From assembly GCA_023475025.1 (NCBI GenBank), contig JAMCWB010000026.1, positions 1-57,239 on the forward strand: a stretch of DNA of 57,239 bases, in the 5' to 3' direction. The notes beneath the pieces are model-generated. The model did no database searches. It was not told where the DNA came from and was given only the letters and a program-made list of their open reading frames with translations. Positions within the stretch are counted from its first letter, which is position 1. Each line of letters opens with the position of its first letter. Position numbers and translations under genes: made by a program. This stretch comes from Gammaproteobacteria bacterium (lineage in GTDB: Bacteria > Pseudomonadota > Gammaproteobacteria > Pseudomonadales > Pseudomonadaceae). This document shows positions 24,916 to 33,050 of this stretch, piece by piece.

Positions 24916-25045
24916 TTCCCCTCTCCCTCGCGGAAACCCCGTTCAGGGGTCTTTCCTTTAAGTCATTAATGGTTAGTATGGACAGAGACGGGCTGCCCGA
25001 CAACTCCACCGATAATAGCAGCCGCCAGACCAGGGAGCAGGAGCC

Positions 25046-25519
25046 ATGCCGCAACGCCTGATGGTCATCAGCCTGACCATTCTCAGCCTGATGTTGATAT
25101 CCGGCTGTGCCAGCCTGAGGCCCAGCTACAACAAACCAGACATCAGTCTGGCCAATGTTGAAATGCTCAGGGCCAATCTATGGGAGCAGAGTTTTCGCCT
25201 GCAATTGCGGATCGACAACCCCAACGATCGCAACCTGCCCATTCGCGGCATGCACTACCAGGTGTATCTGAACGACATCCGCCTGGCTACCGGCGTCAGC
25301 GACAATCACTTTGATGTACCCGCCTACGGCTCGGAATATTTTGAATTGAACGTGCGCTCCAACTTGTGGCGTCACCTTGCCGATCTGGGCAAACTGGTCG
25401 ACAATCGCCAGCCGGTTGCTTACCGCATTGAAGGCCACATACGTACCGGGCTTCTCATCGCCCCGACCATCACCCTGCGGGAGAGCGGCAGCCTGGATCC
25501 AGCCAAACTGAATCTTTGA
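25046..25519 (+). CDS. LEA type 2 family lipoprotein
   Basis: 157 aa. An N-terminal signal peptide with lipobox LISGC places the mature protein at the membrane with Cys near residue 21. The remainder is a LEA14-like (WHy) beta-sandwich: FRLQLRIDNPNDRNLPIRGMHYQVYLNDIRLATGVSDNHFDVPAYGSEYFEL. Members are thought to help with desiccation or outer-membrane stress, but biochemical data are scarce. GGAG lies ahead of the ATG. Ten bases before the DUF2489 gene, so probably co-transcribed. Confidence 0.9.
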   Translation: MPQRLMVISLTILSLMLISGCASLRPSYNKPDISLANVEMLRANLWEQSFRLQLRIDNPNDRNLPIRGMHYQVYLNDIRLATGVSDNHFDVPAYGSEYFELNVRSNLWRHLADLGKLVDNRQPVAYRIEGHIRTGLLIAPTITLRESGSLDPAKLNL

Positions 25520-25528
25520 GTTGAAATC

Positions 25529-25975
25529 ATGCCGATTACCCTGCTGTTAACCCTGCTCGCCTTGCTTATTGTTGCCGGCCTTGGCTGGTATGCACTGACC
25601 CTGTGGCGCCAGGTCTGGCAACGCCAAGAGCAGATCCGTGACAATGAGCAGCAACGCAACCAGCGCCTGGCCGAGGATATCCGCTTTCTGGCCAGCAGCC
25701 TGGTGACCGAACAGGTGTCCGTTATCGAAGGCAGCATCCGCATCAAGGTACTGCTGGACAATTATTCCGGCGCCCTGGATAGCGCGCACGACCGTGAAAT
25801 ATTCACCCTGATCTATGACGCCACCGCGCACATCCCCACTCACCAGGCATGGAAAGACCTGTCAGCGAGTGAACGCAAGCTGCATGAGAAACATATGCAG
25901 AAACTGGAAGAAGAGCATGGCGAGCGCGTTACCAGCGCCGCTCGCCAGCTTAGTCAGGGGCTGACCAGCCCCTGA
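25529..25975 (+). CDS. DUF2489 family membrane-anchored protein
   Basis: 148 aa. One N-terminal membrane helix (ITLLLTLLALLIVAGLGWYAL) is followed by a coiled coil rich in Gln, Arg and Glu, then the DUF2489 core (SSLVTEQVSVIEGSIRIKVLLDNY). Function unknown. Transcribed with the LEA lipoprotein gene. Confidence 0.85.
   Translation: MPITLLLTLLALLIVAGLGWYALTLWRQVWQRQEQIRDNEQQRNQRLAEDIRFLASSLVTEQVSVIEGSIRIKVLLDNYSGALDSAHDREIFTLIYDATAHIPTHQAWKDLSASERKLHEKHMQKLEEEHGERVTSAARQLSQGLTSP
25955..25974. terminator. Hairpin spanning the DUF2489 stop codon
   Basis: CAGGGGCT-GACC-AGCCCCTG overlaps the stop at 25973-25975 and lies between convergent genes. There is no T-tract, so intrinsic termination is uncertain. 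Confidence 0.4.
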
Positions 25976-25989
25976 GCGTGGGCTCTGCG

Positions 25990-26772
25990 TTAAACGACAG
26001 AGTTACCGCCGTCTACCGCCAACGCCTGGCCAGTAATATGGCGTGACGCTTCCGAGGCAAAAAAGACCGCAGCACCCTTGATGTCATCCTCACCACCAAT
26101 ACGACCCAGCGGTGTACCTGCCTTGATCACTTCAGTGACTTTCTCCAGCCCCTTGGCCATCTTGGTCGGGAAGTAGCCCGGGCAAATCGCATTCACATTG
26201 ATATTATACGGGCCCCACTCGCCGGCCAGGGCGCGGGTCAGGTTGATCGCTGCGGCCTTGCTGGTGTTGTAGGCCACGGTATGGATACCGGTATTCGGGC
26301 GATTGCCCTTGAAGCCGGCAATCGAGGCAATGTTGATGATCTTGCCGGATTTACGCGGCAGCATGAAACGCTTGCCGACTTCCTGCGCCATCAAGAAACA
26401 TACGTCGACGTTCAGCGTCATCACCTTCTGCCACCCGGAGTAGCTATGCTCCACCGCAGGCTGACCCCAGCTGGTGCCGGCGTTGTTGACCAGAATATCC
26501 ACGGTACCAAAGGTCTTTTCGACCGCATCGCACAGCGCCTGTACCGGCTCGGAAGCCAGATCGCCCAGGTCACAGGCCAGGCCACCGGCCTCGATACCCT
26601 TGGCTTTCAGCGACTCAACCACAGCGGCCACTTCGTCAGCATTACGCGCACTGATAAATACCTTGGCGCCCTGCTCGCCAAAGGCTTCGGCCATCTGCAA
26701 ACCAAGGCCCTTGGTGCCACCGGTAATCAAGGCAACCTTGCCGGTGAGATCAAACAGTTCTTGTATTTTCAT
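25990..26772 (-). CDS. Short-chain dehydrogenase/reductase, FabG/RhlG-like
   Basis: 260 aa. The cofactor motif is ALITGGTKGLGLQMA (residues 14-28), NNAG is present, and the catalytic Ser and Tyr-X-X-X-Lys are in IASIAGFKGNRPNTGIHTVAYNTSK. The C-terminal ITGQALAVDGGNSVV is typical of classical SDRs. The insertion PNTGIHT before the catalytic Tyr resembles 3-oxoacyl reductases of the RhlG type. The substrate is not determined. Downstream on the same strand is dinB's 3' side, with no sign of an operon. Confidence 0.9.
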   Translation of the reverse strand: MKIQELFDLTGKVALITGGTKGLGLQMAEAFGEQGAKVFISARNADEVAAVVESLKAKGIEAGGLACDLGDLASEPVQALCDAVEKTFGTVDILVNNAGTSWGQPAVEHSYSGWQKVMTLNVDVCFLMAQEVGKRFMLPRKSGKIINIASIAGFKGNRPNTGIHTVAYNTSKAAAINLTRALAGEWGPYNINVNAICPGYFPTKMAKGLEKVTEVIKAGTPLGRIGGEDDIKGAAVFFASEASRHITGQALAVDGGNSVV

Positions 26773-26893
26773 CTTATGCTCCTGGGTAGTCGTAGGTGAT
26801 GCCCGGATGCTAACCAGTTAGCGACTGGCTGCCGACCATCAAAGGTTGCAGTGATATAGGGGACGCCGCCTGCCTTATGAGTGGTTAGTGGTT

Positions 26894-26935
26894 AGCTGGA
26901 AGCTGGAAGCTGGAAGCTGGAAGCTGGAAGCTGGA
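26894..26935. repeat. Heptanucleotide (AGCTGGA) array, six perfect units
   Basis: Six tandem AGCTGGA units lie 24 bases past the dinB stop. On the minus strand they read TCCAGCT. Short GTGGTTA direct repeats precede them. Confidence 0.92.
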
Positions 26936-26958
26936 AAGTGTAGCTTGCAGCTTTCGAC

Positions 26959-28011
26959 TCAGAATAAAGCGAGTTGTTCGTGCAGAGGGTCATGCGTCGA
27001 GTCCAGACGTACACCCACGCCCAGTAGCCGGACTGGGCGCAGGCCGCGGGCAAAGGCCTGGGTGCAGAGCTCGGCATAACCCTCAGGGGTTACCGGGGTG
27101 CCTTGCAGCTCCATGGTGGTCTGGGTGAAATCATGGAATTTGACTTTGACGAAGGGCTTGCTGATCCGGTATTGCCCCTGCAGAGGCCCCAGCCGTCGGG
27201 ATAGCCGCTCCAGCAACACAGGCAGTTCGGCCAGGCAGGCCGCCAGGTCCGGTAAATCCTGGTCATAGGTATGTTCCACGCTGACCGACTGGCGCTGCCG
27301 CTCGACCACCACTGGCCGGTCGTCCTGCCCGTGGGCCAGTTGCCAGAGGCGCTGACCAAAGACGCCAAAACGGCGCATCAGATCATCCTGACGCCAATCG
27401 CGCACATCGCCACAGGTATCCATACCCAGGCGCTTGAGACGCTCAGCGGTGACCTTACCCACACCGGGCAAACGCTCCACCGGCAAAGCGCGGACAAAGT
27501 CATCCACCTGCGCCGGCAAGATCACAAAGAGCCCGTCCGGCTTGTTCCAGTCACTGGCAATCTTGGCCAGAAACTTGTTGGGCGCCACCCCCGCAGATAC
27601 GGTAATGCCCTGCGTCTCATGCACGCGCCGGCGAATCTCCTCGGCAATCAGGGTCGCACTACCCCGGCAATGCGGGCTGTCGGTCACATCCAGGAAGGCC
27701 TCATCCAGCGACAACGGCTGAATCAGCTCGGTGTAATCAGCAAAGATAGCCAGTATGTTCTGCGAGACGGCACGGTATTCCGCCATGCGCCCCGGCACAA
27801 TCAACAGCTCAGGGCAGAGTTTTTTTGCATAGGCCGAGGCCATCGCCGAGCGCACGCCATAGGCGCGGGCCTCATAGTTACAGGTCGCCACCACACCACG
27901 CTTGCCCGGATCACCGCCCACCGCCAAAGGCCGACCACGCAAACGCGGGTCGTCTCGCATTTCGATCGCAGCGAAAAAACAATCGCAATCAATGTGAATG
28001 ATCTTGCGCAC
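26959..28011 (-). CDS. dinB: DNA polymerase IV (Y family)
   Basis: 350 aa from the GTG at 28011 (MRKIIHIDCD), with GAGGGG about twelve bases upstream; a TTG at 28029 extends the frame but is not the family start. Error-prone translesion polymerase. The metal-binding Asp is in HIDCDCFFAAIE and the catalytic SLDEAFLDVT is present, as are the helix-hairpin-helix LPGVGKVTAERL and the little-finger domain. The C-terminus ends EQLALF, a consensus beta-clamp binding peptide. No LexA operator was recognised upstream. Confidence 0.96.
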   Translation of the reverse strand: MRKIIHIDCDCFFAAIEMRDDPRLRGRPLAVGGDPGKRGVVATCNYEARAYGVRSAMASAYAKKLCPELLIVPGRMAEYRAVSQNILAIFADYTELIQPLSLDEAFLDVTDSPHCRGSATLIAEEIRRRVHETQGITVSAGVAPNKFLAKIASDWNKPDGLFVILPAQVDDFVRALPVERLPGVGKVTAERLKRLGMDTCGDVRDWRQDDLMRRFGVFGQRLWQLAHGQDDRPVVVERQRQSVSVEHTYDQDLPDLAACLAELPVLLERLSRRLGPLQGQYRISKPFVKVKFHDFTQTTMELQGTPVTPEGYAELCTQAFARGLRPVRLLGVGVRLDSTHDPLHEQLALF

Positions 28012-28103
28012 CAGCAGCAGGCCCCTCAAAGTGCAATGAGAGGATTGTATCAGCCCGGCATCACACAGTTGCGACCCGCCTCCTTGCCTTAAGTCTCACT
28101 TCA

Positions 28104-29297
28104 TCAAGCAGCGACCACGACCCGGTTACGTCCGGCTTTCTTGCCCTGGTAAAGGCTCTTGTCCGCACGGCGGATAATGTCTTCAATGCTGTCGTCATCC
28201 ACCCTGACCTGGGTGATGGCAAAGGTGGCAGTCACTGGAATCTTCAAGCTGCCAGCAACCAGCGGCGTATTGGCCAGCTGTTCACGTAGGCGCTCCACCA
28301 CCGCCTGAGCTTGCGTTATCTGAGTATCTGGTAGCAGCAGAATAAACTCTTCACCACCAAAGCGGCCGACCACATCGGACTGGCGCAGAGAGTCGAGAAA
28401 GATCTGGGCGACATGCTTGAGCGCCTGGTCACCGAGGTCATGCCCGTGGGTATCATTGATCTGCTTGAAGTGATCAAGGTCGGCGATACCCACCACCATG
28501 GCGCCACCTTGTCGAGCGCAACGCTCGCGTTCGCGCTTGAACAACATCTCGTACTGCCGGCGATTGCTCAAGCCGGTCAACGGGTCTGTAGTGGCCTGGC
28601 GTTGCAGCTCGCCTTCCAGCTCCTTGCGGCGTTCAATTTCCTGTTTCAAATCCTGATTGGCCAAGGTCACCCGCTGCAACAAGGCAAACTCCTGACGTTG
28701 CACAACCTGCAACCGCCTGGCAGCGACAAACCCCGTAACAACCGGGAGTAACATCACGATCGCCAGGGCAATCAACGTGGCCGCATCACTCCCCCGCAGA
28801 GTCAGTGTCGTCAGGGTACCTATCAGCCCATAAGCCGCGACCAAGGTGTTCAGCATCAACCGGTTGGGCAGAAAGACATAGATTGAAATCAGCATGATGG
28901 AGATCACGCCAACGTTCCAGGCGGCGGTATCGGGGCGCACAAAAAAGATCACGAACATCAAGGGAAAGCCAAGAATGGCCACCAGGGTCACCGGCCAGCC
29001 TGCCGTTGCCAGATTCGGCCGACCACTGACCAGCACATAGAGCACCGCCAGCATGGCAGCTGCGCCCACGCGCATAGTCATCAACAGATAGAACCCTGGC
29101 GACATACCCAGGTCCTGATAATCGAGCAAACCGAATAGCAGCGTTAGCAACGCCCAGACAATAATGGTGGTTTTCAGGTGCCGCGCGGTTCGAGCTTCCA
29201 CATAGCTGCGGAATGCCTGTTCGGTCTGCGCATCACGAAACTCTGCTTTTAAAGGCGCAATCGCGTAGGGGTTATCTTCACCAGCCACTCTACTCAC
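28104..29297 (-). CDS. Membrane-bound diguanylate cyclase (GGDEF)
   Basis: 397 aa. Five or six membrane helices lie between residues about 43 and 195 (an MASE-like sensor region). A short coiled coil (LANQDLKQEIERRKELEGELQRQ) follows, then a GGDEF domain. The active site is GGEEF and DPLTGLSNRRQYE is canonical. RQSD sits five residues before GGEEF, which is a complete RXXD product-inhibition site. Hence an active, feedback-inhibited producer of c-di-GMP is expected. The signal is unknown. Upstream region 29298-29476 shows no further gene. Confidence 0.93.
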   Translation of the reverse strand: MSRVAGEDNPYAIAPLKAEFRDAQTEQAFRSYVEARTARHLKTTIIVWALLTLLFGLLDYQDLGMSPGFYLLMTMRVGAAAMLAVLYVLVSGRPNLATAGWPVTLVAILGFPLMFVIFFVRPDTAAWNVGVISIMLISIYVFLPNRLMLNTLVAAYGLIGTLTTLTLRGSDAATLIALAIVMLLPVVTGFVAARRLQVVQRQEFALLQRVTLANQDLKQEIERRKELEGELQRQATTDPLTGLSNRRQYEMLFKRERERCARQGGAMVVGIADLDHFKQINDTHGHDLGDQALKHVAQIFLDSLRQSDVVGRFGGEEFILLLPDTQITQAQAVVERLREQLANTPLVAGSLKIPVTATFAITQVRVDDDSIEDIIRRADKSLYQGKKAGRNRVVVAA

Positions 29298-29476
29298 CTG
29301 TGTCTTGTTATTATTTGAGCCCTTGGCCTGAGACAGACTAGCAATTACGTCTCACTTCGTCATCATGTATCAGGATATGCCTAACCCTAAACAATTAATA
29401 GCACTATGTCCTCACAGCTGGTTACGGGTTGCAGACTACTCAAACAGCCGGCAAAAAATGCTTTTCCATCAAATGC

Positions 29477-29504
29477 TTGACAGCCGATCACAAATGCGTA
29501 GAAT
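29477..29504 (+). promoter_or_regulatory. Sigma-70 promoter of the initiator tRNA gene
   Basis: TTGACA (29477-29482), 16-base spacer, TAGAAT (29499-29504), followed by a GC-rich discriminator (GCGCCC). The tRNA begins 14 bases after the -10. Confidence 0.88.
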
Positions 29505-29518
29505 GCGCCCCACACAGA

Positions 29519-29595
<77 letters not shown>

Positions 29596-29601
29596 AATTA
29601 A

Positions 29602-29639
29602 AGAAAGGCAAATCAGTCACTTACTGGTTTGCCTTTTTT
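29602..29639 (+). terminator. Rho-independent terminator of tRNA-fMet
   Basis: AAAGGCAAA ... TTTGCC followed by TTTTTT, seven bases past the CCA end. Confidence 0.85.
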
Positions 29640-29779
29640 GCGTTCTGTCGCTGAAAATCTTTCTGTGACGTATATGTGCCAACCTCTGCGGCGCTCATCC
29701 GAATGACAAAATGAGAGTGACCGTAAGGCTTTTTAATGTCACCCCTGCCGAGGCAGTCTCTTGCCACTGCCCTTCCTGC

Positions 29780-29947
29780 TCAGGTGCGGCATATCCACCA
29801 GCAAACCAGCGCCAATCTCTTCTGCATGCCCTGCTCTTCTTGCTGAAACTCCAGCAGACCGCCAGTCTCGCACTCTAATAATCTGCACAGCTTGTCGAGT
29901 GCATCCAACTCGATCTCTTGCGCAGCCCGGTAGTGACTAGTGGCCAT
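29780..29947 (-). pseudogene. Remnant of an Xre/YozG-type HTH regulator
   Basis: A 55-codon frame ATG..TGA on the minus strand. Residues 11-35 (EIELDALDKLCRLLECETGG) resemble the C-terminal helices of small HTH_26 regulators, whose usual form is LDTLDKLC.AL.C.PGDLLEY. The DNA-binding N-terminal half is absent and the final residues (LALVCWWICRT) do not look native. I read it as a decayed antitoxin or regulator next to the Phd/PIN pair. The rest of 29640-29779 shows no feature. Confidence 0.55.
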
Positions 29948-29979
29948 AGTCACCATAGAGTGCTACCTTTATGACTATG
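29945..29979. promoter_or_regulatory. Inverted repeat, candidate operator of the toxin-antitoxin operon
   Basis: Perfect arms CATAGTCA (29945-29952) and TGACTATG (29972-29979), 19 bases apart, sit just ahead of the antitoxin start. Phd/YefM antitoxins repress their own promoter by binding such palindromes. The assignment is inference. Confidence 0.5.
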
Positions 29980-30000
29980 CATCATGACCAGGGTAGAGAA

Positions 30001-30237
30001 ATGAATACCGAAGAAGTTTCAAAAACGCAATTCAAGGCCAAAGCCTTGGAGCTTTTTCGACAAGTTGAAGCCTCTGGCAAGCACGTTATTGTTACCGATA
30101 ACGGGCGACCCGCCATCGAAGTCAGGCGCTATAGAGCTGATGAGAGAACTCCACTTGAGCTACTGCGTGGCAGCGTTATCGAACTGGTTGACCCCTTTGA
30201 TCCTGTTGGTGAGGATGATTGGGAGGCGTTGAGTTGA
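30001..30237 (+). CDS. Phd/YefM-family antitoxin
   Basis: 78 aa from the ATG at 30001; an upstream in-frame ATG at 29971 lies inside the putative operator. The N-terminal part (VSKTQFKAKALELFRQVEASGKHVIVTDNGRPAIEVRRY) is the Phd fold that dimerises on DNA. The C-terminal acidic tail (LVDPFDPVGEDDWEAL) would wrap the toxin. Its stop overlaps the toxin start by four bases. Acts as neutraliser and autorepressor. Confidence 0.9.
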   Translation: MNTEEVSKTQFKAKALELFRQVEASGKHVIVTDNGRPAIEVRRYRADERTPLELLRGSVIELVDPFDPVGEDDWEALS

Positions 30238-30635
30238 TCGTATTAGATACACACGCCGTTTTATGGTGGGTTAACGGCGACCCCCAGCTATCGCCAAATG
30301 CTCTCGCCGCAATCGAACAAGAGATGCGCAGAGATAGCGGGGTAATTCTGATTTCCGCAATTACCGCCTGGGAAATAGCACTTTTGCTGGAGAAGGGACG
30401 CATTACCCTTTCTATGGGCATTGATGACTGGCTGGACACGCTCGAAGAGATTGAAGGTGTGCGCATTGTCCCTGTTGATAAGGCAACACTTGTCGAGTCA
30501 ACGCGACTGCCTGGTGACTTTCACAAAGACCCGGCAGACCGAATGATTGTGGCTTTGGCGCGGCACTTTAATGCGACTCTGATTACCGCCGACGAAAAAA
30601 TTAACGATTACCGTCACGTCAAGACTCTCTGGTAG
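30234..30635 (+). CDS. vapC: PIN-domain toxin (VapC-like ribonuclease)
   Basis: 133 aa. The first acidic residue lies in VLDTHAVLWWV, the second is Glu in ITAWEIALLLEKGRI, and DPADRMIVALARH and LITADEKI complete the four-acid PIN active site for metal-dependent RNA cleavage. The preferred start is TTG at 30234, giving MIVLDTHA, the normal family beginning, and overlapping the antitoxin stop as TTGA. A second TTG at 30219 is possible. A rare start would hold toxin translation below that of the antitoxin. Confidence 0.9.
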   Translation: MIVLDTHAVLWWVNGDPQLSPNALAAIEQEMRRDSGVILISAITAWEIALLLEKGRITLSMGIDDWLDTLEEIEGVRIVPVDKATLVESTRLPGDFHKDPADRMIVALARHFNATLITADEKINDYRHVKTLW

Positions 30636-30879
30636 CAACCCAGCCAGATTCAGGCAAGGCCTGAATAACTGCTATAGCCGAGCGCGACAACCAAGAGCAC
30701 AAGTGGTGCAAATCGGTCTAACCGGGCACACAAGATGCAGCTAGGCTGATTGAACAACACCTGAGAATTCAGGTCACAGCAATAACGGCTACATCAGCCA
30801 GACACAAGCAGACGTTGCGCTGAACGCCACAAGCGTTCGCAAACAACGCCAGTGACATAACGACAAAAAGGTCGCAACC

Positions 30880-30975
30880 ATGAAACAGCTGCAATTGATC
30901 CGGGGCAAGTTGCCCACCATCGCGATTATCGTTCTGGCAACCGGCTTGCTGCTGATCGTTCCGAACATTACCTGA
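30880..30975 (+). CDS. Possible 31-aa small membrane peptide
   Basis: ATG frame of 31 codons: a basic N-terminus (MKQLQLIRGKLP) followed by one hydrophobic helix (TIAIIVLATGLLLIVPNI). AAAAAGG lies ten bases upstream. It sits in the otherwise empty 384-base gap 30636-31019. The arrangement is that of a single-span small protein, but a chance frame cannot be excluded. Confidence 0.35.
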   Translation: MKQLQLIRGKLPTIAIIVLATGLLLIVPNIT

Positions 30976-31019
30976 CTAGCGCTCAACAGGTAGACTAGGG
31001 CCTTTTACCCGACCAGGGT

Positions 31020-33050
31020 GTGCCCGTGACAATAACCAGTTCAACCGCCGATCTCGAGTGGACCGATGACGGCCAGCCGTTATCACGCCAATTCGATGAT
31101 GTCTATTTTTCCCGCGAATCCGGCCTGGAAGAAACCCGCTATGTGTTTCTTCAGCATAATCGTCTAGCTGAACGTTGGGCAGCACTGCCCGAGGATGGCC
31201 ATTTTACGATTGGCGAAACCGGTTTTGGCACCGGCCTGAACTTTCTCTGCGCCTGGCAACTCTGGGAGCAACTAGCACCCGCTCAGGCCCATCTGCACTT
31301 TATCAGCTGCGAAAAGTACCCACTGAGCGCTGACGATCTGGCTCGCGCACTGGCGCTGTGGCCCGAACTCGCCGTATTCAGTCAGCAGCTGATCCCCCAT
31401 TACCGCCTGCTCAGTCCCGGCTGGCAACAGATCAGCCTGGCCAATGGACGCATAACCCTGACGCTGCTGATCGGCGACGTACTGGACACCCTGCCCCTGC
31501 TGGATGCTGGCCAGGGCGTTGACGCCTGGTTTCTCGATGGCTTTGCCCCGGCAAAAAACCCCGACATGTGGCAACCCGAGCTCTACCGGCAACTGGCGCT
31601 AAAAGCCGCTCCCGGCTGCACCCTGGCAACCTTCACCAGTGCTGGTGACGTCCGGCGCGGGTTACAGGCCGCCGGCTTTGCCATGCGCAAGACCCCTGGT
31701 TTTGGCCGCAAGCGCGATATGCTCTGCGGCGAACTTGCTGAACCCGTTCATCCCGACTGGCAAGCACCCTGGTATAGGCGGCCTGAACAATCCAGCCCAG
31801 TAGCAGACAAAAGCGTCATTGTGATTGGCGCCGGCCTGGCTGGCTGCTGCACCGCCTTTGCCCTGGCCCAGCGGGGCTGGCAGGTGACCCTGATCGACCG
31901 CCACGGCAGCCTGGCCGCAGAGGCCTCAGGTAACCCGCAAGGCATCCTGTACTGCAAACTCTCGCCGCATGCCACCAACCTGTCACGCTTTATCCTCAGC
32001 GCCTACAGCTTCAGTGTGCGCCAACTGCAGCAACAGCTGCCGCAAGGGGAAGCCCACTGGCAAGCCTGTGGTGTGCTGCAGCTGCCCGGCAACCAGAAAG
32101 AACAACAACGCCACACGCAACTGGCACAACTGGGTTTACCTGAGGATGTATTGCGCCAGGTGGATGCGGATACCGCCAGCAAGCTGGCAGGGCTGAGCAT
32201 TGACCGCGCCGGCCTGTGGTTTCCGGCCGCCGGCTGGGTCAACCCGCCGGCACTCTGCCAGGCACTGGCGACGCAGCCCGGGATCACTCCCCTGCTGCAT
32301 ACCGCCGCCATCAGTCTGCAACAGACGAGCCAGGGCTGGCAGGTACTGGATCAGCATAACCACTGCCTGGCTGCAGCACCCCAGGTGGTCCTGTGCACCG
32401 CAGCAGATACCCGCCAGTTCAGCCAGACCCGGCACTTGCCGCTGAAAGCCATTCGCGGCCAGATCACCCACCTGCCAGCCAGCCAGCAGAGCGAGAAGTT
32501 ACGCACCGTGCTCTGTACTGATGGCTATATCTCACCGGCACGCTTCGGTGAGCACCACCTGGGCGCCAGCTTTCGCTTTGACCGCCTGGACTGCACCCCC
32601 AGCCCAGAGGAAAATCTCAGCAATCTGGACCTGCTCGACACCCTGAGCCCTGTCCTCAGCGCCCTCTGGCCACAGGCACGCGCGGAGGCCAGCGGTCTTA
32701 AGGCACGCGCCGCACTGCGTTGTACCTCGCCGGATTATCTGCCACTGATCGGACCTGTAGCCGAAGCCGAAAGCGTGCTCAGTTGCTACGCCGAGCTGGG
32801 CAAGGATGCCTCGAAACAACCCGACAGGGCCGCACCCTGGCTACAGGGCCTCTGGGTCAACTGCGCACATGGCTCGCGCGGGCTGATCAGCGCCCCCTTG
32901 AGCGGTGAACTCATTGCCAGCTACCTCGATGGCGAGCCTGCCCCCCTGCCGCAAGACTTGCTGGCCGCAGTGCACCCGAACCGCTTTCTGATCCGCGACC
33001 TGATGCGTGGCAAGGTTCAGGCGCCGGCCAACCCCACCCAGCCGTCATAG
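31020..33050 (+). CDS. mnmC: Bifunctional tRNA mnm5s2U34 enzyme MnmC (oxidoreductase/methyltransferase)
   Basis: 676 aa, GTG start at 31020 (GTG at 31026 also possible). The N-terminal methyltransferase domain has FGTGLNFLCAWQLWE and WFLDGFAPAKNPDMW. The C-terminal FAD domain has VIVIGAGLAGCCTAFALAQRGWQVTLID, EASGNPQGILY, and NCAHGSRGL near the end. It converts cmnm5(s2)U34 to nm5 and then mnm5(s2)U34 in tRNA wobble positions. Both halves are complete, at about the 668 aa of E. coli. The 3' end overlaps the convergent TSUP gene by 34 bases. Confidence 0.96.
   Translation: MPVTITSSTADLEWTDDGQPLSRQFDDVYFSRESGLEETRYVFLQHNRLAERWAALPEDGHFTIGETGFGTGLNFLCAWQLWEQLAPAQAHLHFISCEKYPLSADDLARALALWPELAVFSQQLIPHYRLLSPGWQQISLANGRITLTLLIGDVLDTLPLLDAGQGVDAWFLDGFAPAKNPDMWQPELYRQLALKAAPGCTLATFTSAGDVRRGLQAAGFAMRKTPGFGRKRDMLCGELAEPVHPDWQAPWYRRPEQSSPVADKSVIVIGAGLAGCCTAFALAQRGWQVTLIDRHGSLAAEASGNPQGILYCKLSPHATNLSRFILSAYSFSVRQLQQQLPQGEAHWQACGVLQLPGNQKEQQRHTQLAQLGLPEDVLRQVDADTASKLAGLSIDRAGLWFPAAGWVNPPALCQALATQPGITPLLHTAAISLQQTSQGWQVLDQHNHCLAAAPQVVLCTAADTRQFSQTRHLPLKAIRGQITHLPASQQSEKLRTVLCTDGYISPARFGEHHLGASFRFDRLDCTPSPEENLSNLDLLDTLSPVLSALWPQARAEASGLKARAALRCTSPDYLPLIGPVAEAESVLSCYAELGKDASKQPDRAAPWLQGLWVNCAHGSRGLISAPLSGELIASYLDGEPAPLPQDLLAAVHPNRFLIRDLMRGKVQAPANPTQPS

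Noticed and set aside
26888-27079. Small frames starting in the AGCTGGA array (MVSWKLEAGSWKLEAG...)
   Set aside because: Periodic peptide from a heptanucleotide repeat; no ribosome-binding site or family match.
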